Below are positions 1 to 10,714 of a stretch of 64,000 nt of DNA, piece by piece (positions within the stretch are counted from its first letter, which is position 1; each line of letters starts with the position of its first letter). Under the pieces are notes generated by a model. The model worked only from the letters and a program-made list of their open reading frames with translations. It did no database searches and had not been told where the DNA came from. Both the position numbers and the translations under genes were made by a program. The stretch comes from Panorpa germanica. Taxonomy: Eukaryota; Arthropoda; Insecta; Mecoptera; Panorpidae. Where the stretch lies: the NCBI GenBank assembly GCA_963678705.1, contig CAVMBN010000222.1:62001-126000 (forward strand), in the 5' to 3' direction.

Positions 1-3000
1 TATCAACGATGATAAACCAACTAGAGTAAGCAATCTCAGTACAAGGGACAGTATATTGGATCTCACATTGGTATCAATGACTTTAACACAACAAATTACT
101 TCGTGGCAAGTTCTTGCAGATAGCTTAGGTAGTGATCACTACCCAATTTTTTTCTGTTTGAATGACTATAATAAAGACCGTTACCGTACATCTGAATATT
201 TAACGAGGAGAAATTTCCGAAAAGCAGATTGGGAGAAATATAGCCTTGAAATAGAAAGCAGAATTTCAAACCTTAGCACAAATGGAATCACAAGTAATCC
301 CCAAGATGTTGAAAACAAATACAACCAATTTAGAGATGTTATTAATAATTCGGCAGACATACATATCCCATCTACCAGATTGTATAATATAACTCCTAAT
401 AAAATAAAACCGTCTTGGTGGGACACTGAGTGCAATAAAATGATAGCTCAAAGAAAATTAGCACTAACTATTTTTAATAAAAACATGACAATGGCGAATT
501 ATTTAAATTATAAAAAACATCAAGCTAAAACCAGACGATATTTTAGAGCCAGAAAAAAAATAGAATGGCAAAATTTCTGCGAGAATTTAAACCCAAACAC
601 AACAACCAACATTGTCTGGAATAATATAAGAAAAATTAACAATAAAAGCTATAGTACTAAAAGGATAAGTGATAATGAAAATTTAATAGAAGAATTCATT
701 AAAAAAAAATTTCCACAGAACAACAATTTAAATATTACTACCACCACCATCGTAAAAGATAATTTTCTAGATAATAACATAAATAAAAATGAAGTAAAAT
801 TCGCGTTAAATCATAATAAAAACAGTAGCACAGGATTTGATAGAATAAATTACAAAATGATACAAAACTTACCTGACAATGCAATAAATCATCTTACACA
901 AATATACAATCTGTCATTAAACACTGCTGATATACCATTAGACTGGAAAAAACATATCGTTGTTCCTATATTAAAAACAGGAAAAGATCCAAACAAAGAA
1001 GAATCATTCAGACCAATTACTTTACTATCATGTATGGGCAAAACTATGGAATCCATCATCAAAAACAGACTGGAGTGGTATCTCGAACATCATAAAAGAT
1101 TACCTGAGTTACAATTTGCGTTTAGAAAAACAAGAAGTACACAGCATAACTTAAACATATTGAATATCGATATTCAAAGAACATACAGTAAAAATCATTA
1201 TATGATAGCTGCTTTCATTGACATTGAAGCTGCTTATGACAATGTTAATCTAAAAATATTAAAAGAAAAAGTAGAAAACATAGGTATATCTTCCAAAATA
1301 TCCAACTGGATTATAAACTACTTCCAAAATAGAGAAATAACAGTTAGATACAATAATAAGTTAACTGGTCCTATACTATGTAATCACGGAATTCCACAAG
1401 GCTCAATATTATCTCCCTTATTATTCAACATATACACAGAAAAGTTAACAACATTATCAGATAACAACACAACAGTACTGATGTATGCAGATGACATGGT
1501 TATTTATAGTATGGGTCATACACAAGATATAGCTCAAAACAGATTACAATCGAAATTAAGAAAACTAGATATTTTATTAAAGGAAATCAAATTAAATATA
1601 TCGTCAGAAAAAAGTAAAATAGTTATATTTACAAGGCATAGAATAAACTGCAGTCCAAAAATAACCATCAGAAATAAAAATATAACTGTTACTTCAAATA
1701 CCAAATTTCTGGGTATATTCTTTGATACGAAAAGCACTTGGGCGAAAGAAATTGCACATATTATTAACAAATGTCAAAAAGGCTTAAATTTGATGCGATG
1801 TATAGCAGGATACAAATGGGGCGCACACCCAACAACCCTAATAAAAATATATAAAGCTATTGTTAGACCGCATATTGACTATTCTAGTACTATGATCTGC
1901 ACCGCAAATAACTCAAGATTAAAAAAAATTGAAATTATACAAAACAAATGTTTAAGAATAATATTAGGTGCAATGGTTTCAACACCAATCCAAATCCTCA
2001 ACTATCAAACTAATATTCCTCCGGTAAATATCAGAATACAACAAATATCAGACAGTTTCTTTTGTAAAAACAGACATAACTCATGTGGCCCCTTAAATAC
2101 AAGATTATCTAAACTATATGTTCTTTATAATAAACCATATTGGACAACTCATAAAAAACCGGCACTTTTAACTAGTTTTGATAGATATAATAACTTGAAC
2201 TTAGAGGTACACAACATTATACCTTTTTTCAAATTTCCATTAGAAATAAGCATGACAACAATACATACAGAAATAAATTTGTTCAAGAAGAATGACAGTA
2301 AGGAAATAACTTATCAAAAATATATGGAATATATAACAAAAGATGATATAAACTGGAGTATATGGTTTACCGATGGTTCATTCGAAAAAAACTCTAAAAC
2401 TGGAGGAATTGGCATTTTCAATTATAATACAGATCAACAGTACAAATACAAACTTAACAACATCACAAATTCTTATAATACAGAAATAACAGCAATTATG
2501 AAATTACTAGAAATAATACAAAAAACTGACAATAAAAATATATTAATCTTCACAGATTCTCGTAGTGTTTGTGTATCTTTAAATAACAATAAATTCAAAA
2601 ACAATAATAATAACAAAATATGTTCAATTAAAGAATATCTTTTAAAAATGAAAAAAAATGATATCAATGTTAAACTTATTTGGATTCCTGGACATGTAGG
2701 CATAAAAGGAAACGAAATGGCTGACAAACTGGCCAAAGAAGCTTGTGTAGATGGGGAAATAATAGAAATAAATTGGTCAATAAATGATTCCAAAAAAATA
2801 ATTAAAGAAAATTGTATGGCAGAATGGCAGAGTATATATAATGAGAAAAGTCAAAGTACTGGAAAAAATTTTTTTGCAGCGAATCAAAAAATTCCAACAA
2901 CCACATGGTTTAATAAAAACCATTCACGAAGATATATTTCAACAAATTGTCGAATGAAATCTGGGCATTCTAGATGTCCAGCTCATCTATACAAAATAAA

Positions 3001-3400
3001 TATAAAAGACACACCAAATTGTATATGTGGAGAAGAAGGGTCTTTGGACCATATAATTCTAGGGTGTCATCTTTTATCATCAAAAATTGATAGACTTTTA
3101 AATGATTTACGTAATGTAACACAGTTCCCAGTCAATATGTCCTGTTTAATGACAAGTGAAGCAACGGCGGAAATATTAACAAACTTTGTGATAGAAAATA
3201 ATATAGAAGTGTAATTTAAGTTAAAATATTTTATTTAGTATGTATTTAATTTTAAGTTTAATTTTTTAAAAGAATCAATTTGTTTTGTATTTATTAGAAC
3301 AATTATAATTTATATGTAAATTTTTATATAATTTTACAAATAAAAGCAATGGCAAGAAGGCTGAATAAGCCAAAGCCTAAATAAATAAAAAAAAAAAAAA
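1..3400 (+). mobile_element. Non-LTR retrotransposon G (I-like), 5' end beyond window
   Basis: The element runs from the left window edge to a 14-base poly(A) at 3387-3400. It carries one long ORF2 and a 3' UTR of about 170 bases whose last part (around 3345-3385: ggcaagaaggctgaataagc, then caaagcctaaataa) resembles the tails of G2 (60158) and J (21080). The order endonuclease, RT, RNase H, Cys-His finger and the poly(A) end fit I-type elements. It appears to be inserted in the R1-like fragment F that starts at 3401 on the opposite strand. ORF1 and the 5' UTR, if present, lie outside the window. Confidence 0.9.
2..3214 (+). CDS. ORF2 of element G: endonuclease (C-term)-RT-RNase H, open throughout
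   Basis: The frame is open from the window edge to TAA at 3214, so the true start is upstream. The first 45 residues are the end of an apurinic-type endonuclease, closing on the SDHYPI motif near 137. The RT follows, with GIPQGSILSP near 1389 and the catalytic YADD at 1484-1495. RNase H follows with all four acidic residues visible: TDG at about 2369, the Glu of NTEITA, the Asp of FTDSRS and the Asp of EMADKLAKEA. A C-terminal Cys-x-Cys...His-x4-Cys finger (CICGEEGSLDHIILGC) lies near 3020-3070. There is no stop in about 1,070 codons, which suggests a recent and possibly competent copy. The protein would nick target DNA and copy its RNA by target-primed reverse transcription. Confidence 0.92.
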   Translation: MNDDKPTRVSNLSTRDSILDLTLVSMTLTQQITSWQVLADSLGSDHYPIFFCLNDYNKDRYRTSEYLTRRNFRKADWEKYSLEIESRISNLSTNGITSNPQDVENKYNQFRDVINNSADIHIPSTRLYNITPNKIKPSWWDTECNKMIAQRKLALTIFNKNMTMANYLNYKKHQAKTRRYFRARKKIEWQNFCENLNPNTTTNIVWNNIRKINNKSYSTKRISDNENLIEEFIKKKFPQNNNLNITTTTIVKDNFLDNNINKNEVKFALNHNKNSSTGFDRINYKMIQNLPDNAINHLTQIYNLSLNTADIPLDWKKHIVVPILKTGKDPNKEESFRPITLLSCMGKTMESIIKNRLEWYLEHHKRLPELQFAFRKTRSTQHNLNILNIDIQRTYSKNHYMIAAFIDIEAAYDNVNLKILKEKVENIGISSKISNWIINYFQNREITVRYNNKLTGPILCNHGIPQGSILSPLLFNIYTEKLTTLSDNNTTVLMYADDMVIYSMGHTQDIAQNRLQSKLRKLDILLKEIKLNISSEKSKIVIFTRHRINCSPKITIRNKNITVTSNTKFLGIFFDTKSTWAKEIAHIINKCQKGLNLMRCIAGYKWGAHPTTLIKIYKAIVRPHIDYSSTMICTANNSRLKKIEIIQNKCLRIILGAMVSTPIQILNYQTNIPPVNIRIQQISDSFFCKNRHNSCGPLNTRLSKLYVLYNKPYWTTHKKPALLTSFDRYNNLNLEVHNIIPFFKFPLEISMTTIHTEINLFKKNDSKEITYQKYMEYITKDDINWSIWFTDGSFEKNSKTGGIGIFNYNTDQQYKYKLNNITNSYNTEITAIMKLLEIIQKTDNKNILIFTDSRSVCVSLNNNKFKNNNNNKICSIKEYLLKMKKNDINVKLIWIPGHVGIKGNEMADKLAKEACVDGEIIEINWSINDSKKIIKENCMAEWQSIYNEKSQSTGKNFFAANQKIPTTTWFNKNHSRRYISTNCRMKSGHSRCPAHLYKINIKDTPNCICGEEGSLDHIILGCHLLSSKIDRLLNDLRNVTQFPVNMSCLMTSEATAEILTNFVIENNIEV

Positions 3401-4927
3401 TATATTATTTTCATTTTCGTCATTTTCATTTTGTCGCACTGACAGGCGCTCCCATTTTCCTAAGTTCTCTTACTTGTTTTTAATAATTTGGGCATACCAT
3501 TTCGTTTGTCCCATGACCTTTTATTTTGCAAGACCAGCAATATATTTGGTTTGAACAGGCACTGCTCTATGCCTTTCTTCTCCACACTTTATACATTTTG
3601 TGCTTATGTCCTCCTCACTGTTACATGCTCTAGCAAGATGCCCAAACTGTTGACATTTGTAGCATTTTAGTGGTGCTAATCTTTCAACTATCCTGCATCT
3701 AGTCCATCCTATTTTGATTCTCTTCCTGGACGTTAGTACCATGACTTCATTTATTGGCAGAGATATATTGGCGTATCTAAGCCCCCTGCTATTTGGTTTA
3801 ACCGTCATTTTTATTGTGATGTCTTCTCTCTTGATTTTTGAGCTAGACAGCTCTGTAACTATTGATTTCAATAGTTCTTCTTCCGTGATTGTTTCATCTA
3901 TATCTATGACTGTTATGTTTCTCTTCCTTTTCACTAGTTCTGCCTCCACTAGGTCTTTCATTTTTTCTTGGACCGCAGCTTTTAGTGATTCGCCATTTCC
4001 TCTTTTGCCGCCAGAAACACTCAGCTTCACATACCCCTCAGCTGTTTTTTCTATGCTCTTAATTTGCACGTCTAACTCTTCTATGTTGATGTTCTTTTTT
4101 ATATGTCTTACTATATCTAGCCTCTTGGTCCATCACCAATATCATATCCTTGTCCTTTGATGCCTGCATAACTCTACCTCTTACCATGTTAGTTGACTTA
4201 AATGCTTCCGTAGGCCAACTTTCGTGGACTAGATCTAAAGCCTCTGCCAACTTTGAGTTTCCATTTCTGCAGTGTTTCCTCTTATAGATAATCTACCAAG
4301 TGCCTTTTGTATCCCTTCTGCTTTTAGTTTTCCGACATGGAGGTTCAGTCTGGCTGAGATATCTCTAATTTCCCTCTTTTTATTAAAGTTTTCTTTAACA
4401 ATTTTCTCCAGTTTCGCTGTTTCTCTAACAATCATTTGAATGAGATGTTTGATTTCATTTGGCTCCAATTGTTTCTCTATGTTTTCATCCTTTTGCGGAT
4501 TCTCAATTCTTTTCCTCTTCTTTTCATTTTCATCAATTTCGACGTTTCTCTCAGTAAATTTGTCCGATTTACAGAACAGGTCTGACATTGAGCTGCTCCG
4601 AACTGGCGATATCAAAATCTTCCTGCTTTTCTGAAAAGCGTGCGTCTTCTCTTCTCTAGTAGCTGCATTTCCCGCATCGGCCTGGTATACCACCGTATGC
4701 GTTCCACAGTTGCATGATGATGACCCAAGAGAAGCCTGCTTCACCACCCCCTTAAGTGCCGGTTCTAGGGATCCGACCCCTTGTCCCGTAGTTTTATATT
4801 CTTTATCAGTGTACATAGCCATAGTTTTTCATAATCCTGTTTGTCCGCGGGAGGTATTTTATTTCCCTCCAGCCCACCGTCCAAGACGGTTCGAGCATTC
4901 CCCTATCCGCCACCTGGGGACGCGCTT
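3401..4927 (-). mobile_element. 5' fragment of R1-like non-LTR element F (UTR and ORF1)
   Basis: Read on the minus strand, the element begins at 4927 where errantivirus A2 gag homology stops. Its GC-richer 5' UTR contains CCCCAGGTGGCGGATAGGGG near 4900-4920, a style of 5' end seen in R1-group elements. ORF1 follows. Sequence stops at 3401, where the poly(A) of element G abuts, so ORF2 is missing or lies beyond the inserted G. F interrupts the gag of A2. Confidence 0.7.
3521..4822 (-). pseudogene. ORF1 (Gag-like) of element F, frameshifted
   Basis: Three overlapping open segments (4822-4235, 4250-4059 and 4069-3521) in shifted frames together form one Gag-like protein of about 420 residues with two frameshifts. 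The N-terminal part is Ser-rich and Lys/Glu-rich with likely coiled coil. The C-terminus has CCHC knuckles (CYKCQQFGHLARAC, then CIKCGEERH) near 3560-3665, typical of R1/TRAS-type ORF1 proteins that package element RNA. The start at ATG 4822 follows the 5' UTR directly. The frameshifts make it non-functional as it stands. Confidence 0.75.
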
Positions 4928-5675
4928 GGTTGGGGTTAATGTTAATGTGTTTTGGGAATTATATTTTAGTATATGGTTTTGAAATACGGGGTTAATTTTC
5001 AGCTTATCGAAGTTAAGGTAGAAGTTTTTTTGTGATAATTGTTGAAGAGTTTTGATTGGTTTAATGTCTGGTCTCATTAATTTATTTTGTTGCATTCTAC
5101 TAGTTTTCAATGTATCTTCTCGGACTATTAGTTTCAGGGCGTCCTCCATCTTGCTTAAACTTTGTAACCGTAGCTGCCATCCTAGAGAGTCATTAAGTCC
5201 GGTTAGGAAACTTTCTAAAGTTAGATTAGCGTATGTTTCCATTTTCGCATATAGTATAGTAACAGTTGGTTTACTAATACGAATATTATTAATTAAATCG
5301 TTTTGTATTTTTATGCAGCGATCAAAAAATGATAAAGCAGTTTCGTTCATATCTTGCTTAAAGTAGCATTAAATCTCTAATTAGCGATGTTTCGCTTTTG
5401 TGGTTTCCGAAGTGGGTAATTAATATCTTTTTTAATTCATCCCAATCGTCAATATCTCTGTTTTCTAGTGTAGCTGCGGCTTTACCAACAATCTTAGATT
5501 TTATTCCCATGAGTATTAGGGCATTGTGCTTTTTAGCTTCCAATCGGTCCTCATCTTCAGTGGAGAATTGGCCAAAATTTTGTATAATAATTTGGCAGAG
5601 TTTTATGAATTCTGCCAATAAATTCTCTTCATTAAATTCTTTTATATAATTTAAATAGCACGTCAAATTCGCCAA
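4928..5675 (-). pseudogene. gag of errantivirus A2, frameshifted and truncated
   Basis: ATG at 5675 starts a Gag of the 17.6/297 type (MANLTCYLNYIKEFN...). It is nearly the same as the A1 Gag. A frameshift near 5355 breaks the frame, and the second segment starts at about 5350 with MNETALSFFDRC. The protein is cut at 4928 by element F, with extra foreign codons to 4859. No zinc knuckle is seen, as is usual for errantivirus Gag. It would form the virus-like particle core; this copy cannot. Confidence 0.75.
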
Positions 5676-5788
5676 TTTGTTTGATAGGGTAATTTTATTT
5701 TTAAAAATTATTATTTTAATTAATATTTGATTATTTTATTACGTTGCGTAATTTATATTTTATTTTATTATTATTTTAATTATTTGGT

Positions 5789-5870
5789 AGGCCTGTATAT
5801 ACGATTTATACTCCTTTTTTAAATTTAATATCTGTTTAAGGCCTGTATAAACGATTTATACTCCTTTTTA
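5789..5870 (-). repeat. Two palindromic leader repeats of A2
   Basis: Two copies of a unit of about 30 bases with core aggcctgtata-acgatttatactcc lie between LTR and gag. The sense-strand core GTATAAATCG(C/T)TTATAC is a dyad with 6-base arms in its best copies. The same unit occurs in the leaders of A1, B and C in different numbers. Confidence 0.7.
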
Positions 5871-5955
5871 AACAGGAAATTTTATTGTAAAAATAATAAT
5901 AATTTTTGTTTTTGGGAAGTGTGAATATAGAAAGGAAATATGAATGAGTACTTAC

Positions 5956-5999
5956 ATTACAATTATCACCGCGATGCCTTGCGAGATCTTCAGGTCCAT
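5956..5999 (-). promoter_or_regulatory. A2 leader mini-ORF ending at a splice-donor consensus
   Basis: On the minus strand an ATG at 5999 opens a reading of about 15 codons (Met-Asp-Leu-Lys-Ile-Ser..., ending in hydrophobic AVIIV). It runs into GTAAGTACTC, a good donor site whose first base is 5955. The arrangement is shared by all four errantivirus leaders in the window. Confidence 0.5.
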
Positions 6000-6190
6000 A
6001 TGCTGCTGCTAGTGGGTCGATGAGTCTCGGAGCACTTCAACTTATGTTTCTATTTCACTCCACTATTTATTTACTATAAGTTTACATTATTCTTTAACTA
6101 TAATTTTGTAGGCTTCGAAATATTAAGTTAACCATAAAACTGGAAAACTTTACAGCGATTGTAATTCCTTAATATCATACCGACTGCGCC

Positions 6191-6483
6191 AATTAAAGTT
6201 TGAGTAATTTAGACTTTAATAAAAAAAACAATTTATTTTAGTTTTACATAAATAATATTTATTTGAGCTAATAATCACTGCGCGATGCAGCTTATGCCTA
6301 GTGTCAAATGGTGAGCTAGCCAATTACTATCTGCGCGATGCAGATTATACATGAACTTGAACTAACTAGAATAAGATTAACATATTGTTTATATACTATT
6401 TTATTATCTCTAGAGTGCGTGGTCAGCAAAGATACTGAAGAGACATTGTTAGTTTGTGGTCGTATGGAATGTGAGTTATAACA
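6191..6483 (-). repeat. 5' LTR of A2 (293 bp)
   Basis: It begins TGTTATAACTCACATTCC on the minus strand and ends CTTTAATT, followed by PBS TGGCGCAGTCG (6191-6181). It contains the two CTGC..GCAG dyads found in every LTR of this family. Confidence 0.85.
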
Positions 6484-6736
6484 ATATATTATCATCACAA
6501 TGTATATAATAGGTTTTATTTGGATTTAGTTTGGTCAGTGTGAATATTAATAGGTCGTGTTTTTCTTGATTACTTTAAATACTTAATTTAATTTAGTCTT
6601 TACCGTCGATTTTAGTGTTTTTACATTGCATTGGTTCATTGATAATTATTATTTGGTTTCTTTTCGTTTCTAATGGGTCCTCGCTGATCGTGATGCCTGG
6701 TGTTGAATCTTCTTTTGAATGCATGGTGTTTGAATC

Positions 6737-8400
6737 TTATCTTATTCGTATTTGGATTACAGGAGGGTGCTCTGTTATTGAATTAAGTCTTTTATATGCT
6801 TCTATATCCGGTAAGGGTTCTAAAACTGGTGTGTTTACTTCACTTCTCTCCGTATCGTCAGGGTTATTGTACAGGCCAGAACTATCGTTATCTAGCGCGT
6901 CCGCTGCCGTCATGAAGTCGTCTAGCGCTGTTATAACTTCCGGATTGTTAAATAGGCTGTCAAAATCCTCATTTTCAATTGCATTTATTTTGATTCTACT
7001 CAGTGCATCTGCATTCGTATTTTCCTTTCCCTTTTTGTATTCTACAGTATAGTCGTAGTCAGACAATTTAGTTTTCCACTTTAACATTTTCATGTTTTGG
7101 TCTTTTAATGAATCCAGCCACACAAGTGGTTTATGGTTAGTGACCATGGTGAATTTTGTTCCATATAAGTAGGGTCTAAAGTATTTTGTTGCCCATAAGA
7201 TTGCTAAGAGTTCTTTTTCTATGGTGGAATAATTTTGTTCCGACTCGTTTAACGTCCTCGATGCATATGCAATGGGTTTGTCGGATCCTATAGGTCCTTG
7301 CGAAAGTATCGCTCCCAGAGCATAGTTAGACGCATCTGTAGTCAATACAAATGGTTTTTGAAAATCAGGGTATTGTAACAAAGGGGAATTGCACAATATT
7401 ACCTTTATGGTGTTGAATGATTTGATATACTCTTCGTCGTGTTTTATTGCTACGTTTGTTTTTAAAAATCTAGTCATAGGTTTCGTTATTCTGGCGAAAT
7501 CTTTTATGAATTTCCTATAATACCCTACTAATCCCAGAAATGACTTTATTTCTGTTATTGTTTTTAGTGTAGGAAATTTTCTGGTTGCCTCTATTTTTTT
7601 TGGGTTAGGTCTAACTCCTTCTGGTGTTATTACGTGACCCAAAAATTCTTGCTTTGCATTTTTAAGAATTCGCATTTGTCTATGTGCACTTTCATATTTG
7701 CACTTCTCAGTTTGTTCAATACTAATTTTAGTTTTGCAATGTGTTCTTGTAGCGATGTCAATTATATTAGTATATCGTCCAAATAGACTAAGCAGGTGTG
7801 GGGTATTAGATCTCTGAGGATGTTATCCATCACTCGTTGAAAAGTGGCAGGGGCGTTCTTTAACCTGAATGGCATACGGCTAAATTTATAATGACCATTC
7901 TCGACGTTAAATGCAGTTTTGGGGATATCAGATTCCTTCATTTCTATCTGATGAAACCCACTATCAAGATCTAATGTTGTAAAATATTGACTTTTACCTA
8001 GTTTGTCCAGTATGTCAGCGATGTTGGGTATTGGATACCTGTCATCAATAGTTTTGTTATTTAGGTTACGGTAGTCTATAACCATTCTAAATTTTTTTCT
8101 TCCACTTGCGTCGTCCTTTCTGGGTACCATCCATACAGGTGATGACCACGGTGAGTTTGACGGTTGAATGATTTTGTCGTGGAGTAGTACATTTATTTGT
8201 TTGTTTATTTCCTCCCTATATACGTAAGGATACCTATAAGTTTTTATGTATATAGGTTCGTCATTAGTAGTTTTAATTTCGTGTTTGATGTTATTTGTGA
8301 AACTAAGTTGTTCTTTTTCTTTTCTAAATAGATCGGCATAATCGTTTAGTAGTTTTTGTAAATTAAATTTTTCTTCCTCATTAAGGTGATTATGTCGAAT
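6737..8400 (-). pseudogene. pol RT-RNase H of errantivirus A1, broken
   Basis: The frame opens after the stop at 8398-8400. RT blocks include SPWSSPVWMVPRKD, DYRNLN and YPIPNIADIL. The catalytic YLDDILI at about 7762-7785 is followed at once by a TAA. A frameshift near 7675 then leads into the connection and RNase H (TTDASNYALGAILSQ; EKELLAILWA; NADALSRI). The third acidic RNase H motif reads VTNHKPL where related elements have TDHKPL, so a catalytic Asp is lost. After RNase H an acidic linker runs to a stop at 6737. The family role is copying element RNA into DNA in the particle. Confidence 0.85.
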
Positions 8401-8784
8401 TTATCTTTTATTTAACTGAGCTTTCGTTATACATTGATAATAAATAGGTATTACCGCATTTTTGGTCTTTAATTTATGATTAGTAATGTCTAAATAAACG
8501 TTTCTTAATAGCTCCATACCTAGTAGTCCATCGTATTTTTTGTTAATTTTAAATAAATATAATTTAAGCGTTTCTTCTAGAGAATTAAAAATCGGAAATA
8601 ATAGTACTCGTGCAACTTCGTTGTGCTTGCTGGTAATATGGACTGTTTTTATAACGAAAGGCTCGTTACTTATAGTTTCAGGTAAATATTTATATATAAT
8701 TTCGGGGTTAATTAATGAGCGATTGCTTCCTGTGTTTATTAATAGTTTTATATTTAAAATAGGATCTATAATGTATGGTAACAC
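8401..8784 (-). pseudogene. Retropepsin-like protease segment of A1, active site altered
   Basis: This open segment of about 127 codons precedes RT in the position of errantivirus protease. The motif LLINTGSNRSLIN sits where aspartic proteases have D-T/S-G, so the catalytic Asp reads Asn. The downstream GLLGMELL (here DGLLGMELLRN) block fits the retropepsin flap/loop region. It ends at a stop in the RT frame. The copy is probably inactive. Confidence 0.65.
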
Positions 8785-9055
8785 ATTATAGTCTATGTTA
8801 TTTAGGATTATTTGTTCTCTGTAATACTGCTGTCCACGTGAAAATTTACGTTTTCTTCCTGTGGTTCTTCTTCGCGTTGATATTCTGTGTATTGCGAAAA
8901 ATTTTATTTTTGGTATTCTTCTTCTTGTTCCTCCTGTTCTTCAGTAAAGTTTAGCTCTTCAGCAATATAATTTTGTCCTGGTCTTGAGAATTGGAGTCTC
9001 CAGTTACTCTGTACTCTGTTTCCAGAGTTAGTATCCATCGGCGTCCAATGGCGTC

Positions 9056-9673
9056 TTATTCGTTGGTTTTGTTTTTTGTTCCAGACGTTAGTTTGGACTG
9101 ATGTTTTTGGTTGCGGAGGATTGTTAGGTGGGTTGGTTGGGTTATAATATGTTGATGTGTTTTTAGAATTATATTTTGGTCAAGAGGGTCATTTAGTCCG
9201 GTTAAGAAACTTTCTAAGGTTAGATTAGCGTAAGTTTCCATTTTCACATATAGTGTAGTAACAGTTGGTTCACTAATACGAATATTATTAATTAAATCGT
9301 TTTGTATTTTTATGCAGCGATCATAAAATGATAAAGCAGTTTCGTTCATATCTTGCTTAAGTAGCATTAAATCTCTAATTAGCGATGTTTCGCTTTTCTG
9401 GTTTCCGAAGTGTGTAATTAATATTTTTTTTAATTCATCCCAATCGTTAGTATCCCTGTTTTCCAGTGTAACTGCGGCTTTACCAACAATCTTAGCTTTT
9501 ATTCCCATAAGTATTAGGGCATTGTGTTTTTTAGCTTCCAATCGGTCCTCATCTTCAGTGGGGAATTGGCCAAAATTTTGTATAATAATTTCGCAATGTT
9601 TTATGAATTCTGCCAATGAATTCTCTCCGTTAAATTCTTTTATATAATTTAAGTAACACTTGAAATTCGCCAT
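9056..9673 (-). pseudogene. gag of errantivirus A1 with internal deletion
   Basis: ATG at 9673 begins MANFKCYLNYIKEFNGEN, nearly the same as A2 Gag. After GLNDPL the sequence jumps to DQNIILKTHQ; A2 has about 60 additional residues at this point, so A1 carries an internal deletion. An acidic tail in another frame (EEQEEQEEEYQ) is readable near 8900-8950, before the protease. Gag would assemble the particle; this copy is shortened. Confidence 0.75.
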
Positions 9674-9831
9674 TTTGTTTGATAGGGTAATTTTACTTTA
9701 AAAATTATTATTTTAATTAATATTTAATTATTTTGCAAGTTTTATGTTATGTATTTAATACGTTATGTAGTTTATATTTTATTTTAATATTATTTTTATT
9801 TTGACTATTAACATTATTTGAATTTTCGTTA

Positions 9832-10125
9832 GGCCTATATAAGCGATTTATATTCCTTTTTAGAAAATTATTATTTTGATTATTATTTAATTATTGTGTA
9901 TTACGTTGAGTAATTTATATTTTATTTTAATATTATTTTTAATATTACTTTTAGTATTATTTTAATTTTCATTAGGCCTGTATAAGCGATTTATATTCCT
10001 TTTAGTGTAATTTATATTTTATTTTAATATTATTTTTAATATTTGGTAGGCCTGTATAAACGATTTATACTCCTTTTAAATTTAATATCTGTTTTAGGCC
10101 TGTATAAACGATTTATACTCCTTTT
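9832..10125 (-). repeat. Four palindromic leader repeats of A1
   Basis: Units with core aggcct(a/g)tata-(a/g)cgatttata(c/t)tcc start near 9832, 9974, 10047 and 10094. This is the largest array of the unit in the window. The spacing is irregular and AT-rich DNA lies between the units. Confidence 0.7.
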
Positions 10126-10212
10126 TAAACAGGAAATATTATTGTAAAAATAATAATAATTTTTGTTTTTGGGAAGTGTGAATATAGAAAGGAAATATGA
10201 ATGAGTACTTAC

Positions 10213-10250
10213 ATTACAATTATCACCGCGATGCCTTGCGAGATATTCAT
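10213..10250 (-). promoter_or_regulatory. A1 leader mini-ORF and splice-donor consensus
   Basis: The first ATG of the other copies reads ACG here, but the in-frame second Met (10250) remains. The reading ends in the hydrophobic AVIIV stretch at the donor GTAAGTACTC, whose first base is 10212. Confidence 0.4.
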
Positions 10251-10429
10251 GTCCGTATGCTGCAGCTAGTGGGTCGATGAGTCTCGGAGCACTTCAACTT
10301 CTGTTTCTATTTCACTCCACTATTTATTAGGTTTAACTTTATTTTTGTAGGTTTCGAAATATTAGGTTAACCATAAAAATGGAAAAATTTACAGCGATTG
10401 TAATTCCTTAATATCCGTACGACTGCGCC

Positions 10430-10714
10430 AATTAAAGTTTGAGTAGTTTAGACTTTAATAAAAAAAACAATTTATTTTAGTTTTACTTAATAATATTTAT
10501 TTGAGCTAATAATCACTGCGCGATGCAGCTTATGCCTAGTCTCAAAACGTGGTGAGCCAATTACTATCTGCGCGATGCAGATTATACATGAATTGATTAG
10601 ATTAAGATTAACATATTGTTTATATACAATTTTATTATCTCTAAAGTGCATGGTCAGCAAAGATACTGAAGAGACATTGTTGGTTTGTGGTCGTATGGAA
10701 TGTGATTTGTAACA
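10430..10714 (-). repeat. 5' LTR of A1 (285 bp)
   Basis: It begins TGTTACAAATCACATTCC on the minus strand and ends CTTTAATT next to PBS TGGCGCAGTCG. It interrupts D2 within caggatat, the sequence that continues uninterrupted as caggatatacattttc in D1 near 17495. Confidence 0.88.

Larger units (their letters stand above)
4928..6483 (-). mobile_element. Errantivirus-type Gypsy copy A2: 5' LTR, leader and partial gag
   Basis: On the minus strand this reads LTR (6483-6191), tRNA-Ser-type PBS, leader with hairpin repeats, then gag to 4928, where element F interrupts. The outer LTR edge is followed by ATAT (6484-6487), the target preference seen in B. No polypurine tract precedes the LTR, so it is a 5' LTR of a separate insertion and not the 3' LTR of A1. 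The flanking sequence at 6488-6737 is A1 pol downstream of RNase H, so A2 appears inserted in A1. Its 3' half would lie left of the window. Confidence 0.75.
6488..10714 (-). mobile_element. Errantivirus-type Gypsy copy A1: 5' LTR, gag, PR, RT, RNase H
   Basis: On the minus strand: LTR 10714-10430, PBS 10430-10420, leader, gag, protease, RT and RNase H, then about 250 bases of post-RNase H pol up to the A2 insertion at 6487. ATAT (10715-10718) flanks the LTR inside non-LTR D2, marking the insertion site. Integrase, env and 3' LTR are not seen and should lie left of the window if the nesting is right. This is the only copy here that keeps PR-RT-RNase H. Several stops and one catalytic substitution show that it is decayed. 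Confidence 0.85.

Noticed and set aside
6191..6483. Reading this LTR as the 3' LTR of A1.
   Set aside because: No polypurine tract precedes it on the A1 side, and it is followed by PBS, leader and gag, so it is the 5' LTR of a second copy.
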